Assembly (NCBI GenBank): GCA_003353945.1
Contig: PIVM01000038.1
Span: 1 to 39,233, forward strand
Source of the DNA: Gammaproteobacteria bacterium
GTDB lineage: Bacteria > Pseudomonadota > Gammaproteobacteria > Pseudomonadales > PIVM01
Direction: 5' to 3'
DNA: 39,233 nt
How positions within the stretch are numbered: position 1 is the first letter of the stretch; every line of letters begins with the position of its first letter. Made by a program: the position numbers and the translations under genes. The notes below the pieces were generated by a model, which worked only from the letters and a program-made list of their open reading frames with translations, made no database searches and was not told the DNA's origin. Shown here one piece after another: positions 36,456 through 39,233 of the stretch.

Positions 36456-36486
36456 AGCGCCCCCAAGTTAGGGGGCGCTAGCTTTT
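36456..36486 (+). terminator. tRNA-Lys terminator, shared with the integrase 3' end
   Basis: AGCGCCCCC (36456-36464) pairs perfectly with GGGGGCGCT (36471-36479), loop AAGTTA, then AGCTTTTC. The stop codon of the opposite-strand integrase lies in this loop, so its last codons are made of terminator sequence. Confidence 0.75.
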
Positions 36487-37637
36487 CTCCCTTTGACTAC
36501 GTTTTGGCTACAAGCTGTTTTTAATCCGTTTTTGTGGATTAAAGACAATGTTGGCGTTTGCGCAATTCCTCGATCTACAACTTTCTCCGCAGCGGTTAAA
36601 AGTTCACCAATTTCTGCCGCCGAGTAGTGCGTTGTAATATCTCCATTTGAATGCCCCAGTAATGATTTTCGTGTCTCCAAAGGAACGCATGCTGCGCGTA
36701 GGCGGCGACCAAAGGTATGCCTGAGATTATGCACACCTTTAAGCACGCCTTCATGTGCAGGCAATTCAGCTCTGCGCCAAGCACTTCTCCATCCATTGCT
36801 GTGCAGATGCGAAACAGGTCGTCCTCTGTACGTAAAGACCCTTTCAGGGTGTTTACCACGTTGCGCATCAACAACACGCTTTGCAACACTATTAAGCACT
36901 ACAATGCGCTCTACACCTGTTTTGGTCAGTGTCTCAGGGAGAACAAAGACCGATGTATCCAGTTCAGCAATGTGGGCCTCCCAATCCCAGCGCAATTGAC
37001 AGACTTCTTGCTCACGACAGCCAGTGTTCACTGTATAGAGCGCAGATTCAGCCAAATGAGCGGGCAGGGTGTTAAACAGCCTGTCTTGCTCAACCCACGA
37101 CAAGGGGTAAGGCTTTGCCTGTTTCCCCTTGACTGATAGGCGCGTTAGCCTTGGTGGCGCATGGCGCAGCCAAGGGTTTCCATTTTCATGCCGCCAGACA
37201 CGCGCAGCACGGTTGAGAATAGCTGATACGATAATCAGTATGTTATTGACTGACTTTGGAGAAATGCCGCGATCAGTCTCATGCTGAATAAAAGCCCTCA
37301 GCGTCCCGTCATGTATCTTTTCCAGTGGCAAATCCCCGATATAGGGTAGCAACTGGTCGATGTGAAAGGCCGCAGCTTTTGCCGATGATTTATGGGCTAT
37401 GTCTTCGAGGTAGCGTAGTGCTGCTTCCTCAAATAAATAAACCCCTTCATCGGTTCTTTTTGCGTCTTGCTGAAGACCTGCCAGTCTTCGTATCAGGTAA
37501 TCTTCTGCCTCAGAGCGGCTAGTTTTTCCCGTGCTTTCACGGAGCCACCCGCCTTCGGCGTATTTACAACGTTTTTGGATGTACCAGACTTCGCCTCTAA
37601 GGCGTAATCCGGGCATCGTATTTTGTTGTTTTGACAT
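36468..37637 (-). CDS. Tyrosine-recombinase integrase
   Basis: A 389-aa phage/island integrase. Residues 1-60 are the arm-type DNA-binding part, about 68-155 the SAM-like core-binding domain (ALRYLEDIAHKSSAKAAA), and 175-345 the catalytic domain. The catalytic set is complete: Arg208 (TGCREQEV), probable Lys239, His303/Arg306 (HNLRHTF), His329 (LLGHSN) and Tyr338 (THYSAA). The start is ATG 37637 with GGAGG 7 nt upstream. It overlaps the 3' part of the AlpA-like gene by 145 nt in another frame. It lies next to tRNA-Lys and so is the likely driver of integration there. Confidence 0.92.
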   Translation of the reverse strand: MSKQQNTMPGLRLRGEVWYIQKRCKYAEGGWLRESTGKTSRSEAEDYLIRRLAGLQQDAKRTDEGVYLFEEAALRYLEDIAHKSSAKAAAFHIDQLLPYIGDLPLEKIHDGTLRAFIQHETDRGISPKSVNNILIIVSAILNRAARVWRHENGNPWLRHAPPRLTRLSVKGKQAKPYPLSWVEQDRLFNTLPAHLAESALYTVNTGCREQEVCQLRWDWEAHIAELDTSVFVLPETLTKTGVERIVVLNSVAKRVVDAQRGKHPERVFTYRGRPVSHLHSNGWRSAWRRAELPAHEGVLKGVHNLRHTFGRRLRAACVPLETRKSLLGHSNGDITTHYSAAEIGELLTAAEKVVDRGIAQTPTLSLIHKNGLKTACSQNVVKGRKASAP

Positions 37638-37870
37638 AAGTCGTCCTCCAGTTTTGAGGCTTTAGGACGACACCCATTGCGAGAGATATAATCGTCTATC
37701 CATTCATTGATTTCAAGCACATCAAAGGCAATGGCCTGTTTGCCGAGTGGAATCTCTGTGATAAATGGGCGCACGTCCTTATTAAATTTATTTCGATCCA
37801 TACCCATATAAGCAGGAGCATCACGCAGCCTGATAAGGCGGGGATGGATAATATGGGCTGTTGTAAACAT
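37493..37870 (-). CDS. AlpA-like regulator / excisionase upstream of the integrase
   Basis: A 125-aa protein whose N-terminal 65 residues look like an AlpA/excisionase-type winged helix (LIRLRDAPAYMGMDRNKFNKD ... EINEWIDDYI), often the partner that directs excision. The rest (residues 70-125) is basic and polar and overlaps the integrase gene's start, which may be why it is poorly conserved. ATG 37870 has only a weak GAG upstream. Confidence 0.65.
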   Translation of the reverse strand: MFTTAHIIHPRLIRLRDAPAYMGMDRNKFNKDVRPFITEIPLGKQAIAFDVLEINEWIDDYISRNGCRPKASKLEDDLCQNNKIRCPDYALEAKSGTSKNVVNTPKAGGSVKAREKLAALRQKIT

Positions 37871-38034
37871 TGGGCACTCACATAATCGTCATTTAATAAC
37901 TTCCATTATCCAGATGTAGCAAAAGCCCTGCCTCGCCAACGCCTCGCAGTGTTGTTAAAGGTTCTTTAAGTTTTCCATGGGTACAATCGTAGGTAGATTA
38001 TGGAAATATGTTTATAACTTTAGGGTGTTCTAAT
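37871..38034. promoter_or_regulatory. Divergent control region of the element
   Basis: 164 bases between the AlpA-like gene (minus) and the small + gene. They contain AT-rich stretches likely to hold both promoters; I do not see certain hexamers. Confidence 0.35.
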
Positions 38035-38277
38035 ATGCAGATAAAAATCAACGGAGAATGGTCTATGGTTCAACTGCGCCAAGCCATATTTGAAGCTATG
38101 ATGGAGCTAGAGGAGGGTATGTCGGTAAGGCATTCAAAAGGAGCCACCTTGTTTATTAATCCGACGAATGGTTTCGGGATGCGAATTAAACCTGTTGATG
38201 ATAATGGTGTGGAGGTCAAGGTATTGCACCGTGAGGGGCCGTACCCCTCTGCTGCTGATGAGTATGATTTATGTTAG
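38035..38277 (+). CDS. Small protein of the integrative element, function unknown
   Basis: An 80-aa protein (from ATG 38035, MQIKINGEWSMVQLRQAIFE) with an amphipathic helix and a short beta-rich end containing FGMRIKPVDDNGVEVKV. The K-I-N-G-E-W...LRQAI...LEEG pattern resembles small proteins I remember next to integrases in Pseudomonas-type elements, but no function is assigned. AGGGTG about 8 nt upstream favours this start over ATG 38008. Confidence 0.6.
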   Translation: MQIKINGEWSMVQLRQAIFEAMMELEEGMSVRHSKGATLFINPTNGFGMRIKPVDDNGVEVKVLHREGPYPSAADEYDLC

Positions 38278-38316
38278 CAGGCTACTGAATAGTTGTCTGT
38301 CAGGAGGGAATGAATA

Positions 38317-38691
38317 ATGAATTTGGATGATTTACCAGATATTTGTACACCCAAGGAGGTGGCTGCATTTTTGCAATGCAAGACAGCTAAAATTAGAGAC
38401 TTGTGTAGTAGTGGACGTTTGCCATTTATATCTTTATCCAAAAATCATATTAGGGTACAAAAAAAATATCTTTTAATATTTTTAGAGGAAAGTTCGTGCC
38501 ACGGAAGAATAAGGGGGTTAGAGTATGGTACAGAAAAGAGCGTCAATGCTTTGAGGTCGGAGAATATATCCGAGGAAAACCTAAGCGGCACGCAACTGGG
38601 TTTAGCTGCCGTGAGGATGCAGAAAAGAAACTTGCAGAAATTATCATCCAGCGAGAAGGTATTAAAACATCCGAGCAAGAAATTACATTAG
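38317..38691 (+). CDS. Helix-turn-helix excisionase-family protein
   Basis: A 124-aa protein. The first 55 residues are a MerR/excisionase-type HTH (DICTPKEVAAFLQCKTAKIRDLCSSGRLPFI, wing RVQKKYLLIFLEES). The remaining 65 residues are low-complexity and overlap the following integrase gene by 196 nt in another frame, so the HTH may be the only folded part. ATG 38317 follows GGAGG at 9 nt. Confidence 0.7.
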   Translation: MNLDDLPDICTPKEVAAFLQCKTAKIRDLCSSGRLPFISLSKNHIRVQKKYLLIFLEESSCHGRIRGLEYGTEKSVNALRSENISEENLSGTQLGLAAVRMQKRNLQKLSSSEKVLKHPSKKLH

Positions 38692-39131
38692 GTGAAATTA
38701 TCGCCTATTACACGCAAGAGCACCTTCCAACTCTTGCCAGTCCAGCAACTGCGCTTAAGTGCTTTGAGCGGCTATTACCATTTTGGGGAGATAGCCTTTT
38801 AGCAGATATTAGAAAATCAAAATGTGTGGCGTATCTGGAGTATCGAAAAAAGGAATTCATATGCTGGCAAAGGGCAGGTGAATATAAAACAGAGAGAGTA
38901 CTTTCTGATGAGACTGTCAGGCGTGAACTTGAGCAATTACAGGCAGCGATTCGTTATGCCCATAACGATAACCTTATCAATTCCTTCCCGTCTGTTTGGA
39001 AACCAGAAAAATCAAAGCCAAAAGATCGCTGGCTCAGTAAAATCGAGGCGGCTCGATTACTAAGTGAAGCAAGAAAATTGGAGAAGGCCTGTGATTATTT
39101 GCCTCTATTTATTCTAAGCGCCCACTCATAA
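38496..39131 (+). pseudogene. Second tyrosine integrase, truncated before its catalytic domain
   Basis: 211 aa: the N-terminal arm (MPRKNKGVRVWYRKERQCFE ... GFSCREDAEKKLAEI) and core-binding domain (TLGEIIAYYTQEHLPTL ... ERLLPFWGDSLLADI), then the beginning of the catalytic domain (WLSKIEAARLLSEA) up to LPLFILSAHS and a stop. The residues that should follow (TG-x-R, HxxR, HY) are missing, so it cannot recombine DNA. Start GTG 38496 with AGAGGAA. The break near 39115-39131 could be a mutation or an insertion/recombination junction. It is on the opposite strand to the first integrase and of a different subfamily. Confidence 0.8.
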
Positions 39132-39233
39132 ATAAATTCAGCAAAAGCAGTGCAACTCATACATTTACATAATGGCTAAATGAGTATCTGAGAGTCATAA
39201 CATAGCGTATTTGTAGTAGTAAGAGAGGAAAAG
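39132..39233. other. AT-rich end of window
   Basis: No gene or repeat recognised in the last 100 bases; base composition is more AT-rich than the integrase before it. Confidence 0.4.

Overview
The window looks like a chromosomal segment of a gammaproteobacterium close to Pseudomonadales/Cellvibrionales. The strongest reason is gene order: aspS, yebC, ruvC, ruvA, ruvB, ybgC, tolQ, tolR, tolA, tolB, pal, cpoB, queE, queC and tRNA-Lys run in one direction, the order I recall from Pseudomonas. The genes left of it (yihY, acyP, an SLT-domain protein, proS) also resemble the area left of Pseudomonas aspS. This synteny is from memory, not from a search.

Layout. (1) 1-6.8 kb is an accessory and partly decayed stretch: a metallophosphoesterase, a MITE-like palindrome with TTA flanks, a CDP-archaeol-synthase-like membrane protein, a bactofilin, a truncated MMPL exporter, an OprP-type porin, a VTC/DUF4956 chimeric remnant and the C-terminal half of an OmpR-type response regulator. 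I read the porin and the remnants around it as the scar of a polyphosphate/phosphate locus that suffered several deletions. (2) 6.9-12.7 kb holds acyP, yihY, sppA and a tightly coupled efpL / lipoprotein aminopeptidase / dgkA group. The dgkA-like gene carries eight in-frame 15-bp repeats at its 5' end. (3) 12.9-16.9 kb has a HEPN/MNT (type VII-like) toxin-antitoxin pair, a zinc alcohol dehydrogenase, a stand-alone FimV-N-like exported protein, a MaoC hydratase and a four-cysteine protein of unknown function. (4) 17.2-19.1 kb is a signalling operon: CheY-like receiver, CheC-like phosphatase, PAS-GGDEF diguanylate cyclase. (5) 19.2-24.5 kb has an RNA m5C methyltransferase, a lytic transglycosylase, proS, a HIT protein, an HU-like protein with a basic tail, and a FmdB zinc ribbon. 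(6) 24.5-36.4 kb is the conserved block: aspartyl-tRNA synthetase, Holliday-junction processing, the Tol-Pal envelope system, queuosine biosynthesis, tRNA-Lys(UUU). (7) 36.45 kb to the end is an integrative element in the tRNA-Lys gene: a complete tyrosine integrase with an AlpA-like partner, a small unknown protein, and a second excisionase/integrase pair whose integrase is cut before its catalytic domain.

Working together: Tol-Pal plus CpoB link outer-membrane constriction to division and peptidoglycan synthesis. RuvABC resolves Holliday junctions. QueE and QueC make preQ0 for queuosine tRNAs. The receiver/CheC/GGDEF genes form a plausible phospho-relay to c-di-GMP output. Recurrent themes are short tandem duplications at or next to gene ends (15 bp x8, 14 bp x3, 13 bp x2.7, 11 bp x2) and gene decay at the left end. 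I do not see a clearly new defence or biosynthetic system. The best leads are the dgkA minisatellite, the decayed VTC locus, the MITE-like element and the doubled excisionase/integrase modules with long out-of-frame overlaps. There is no CRISPR array and no rRNA.
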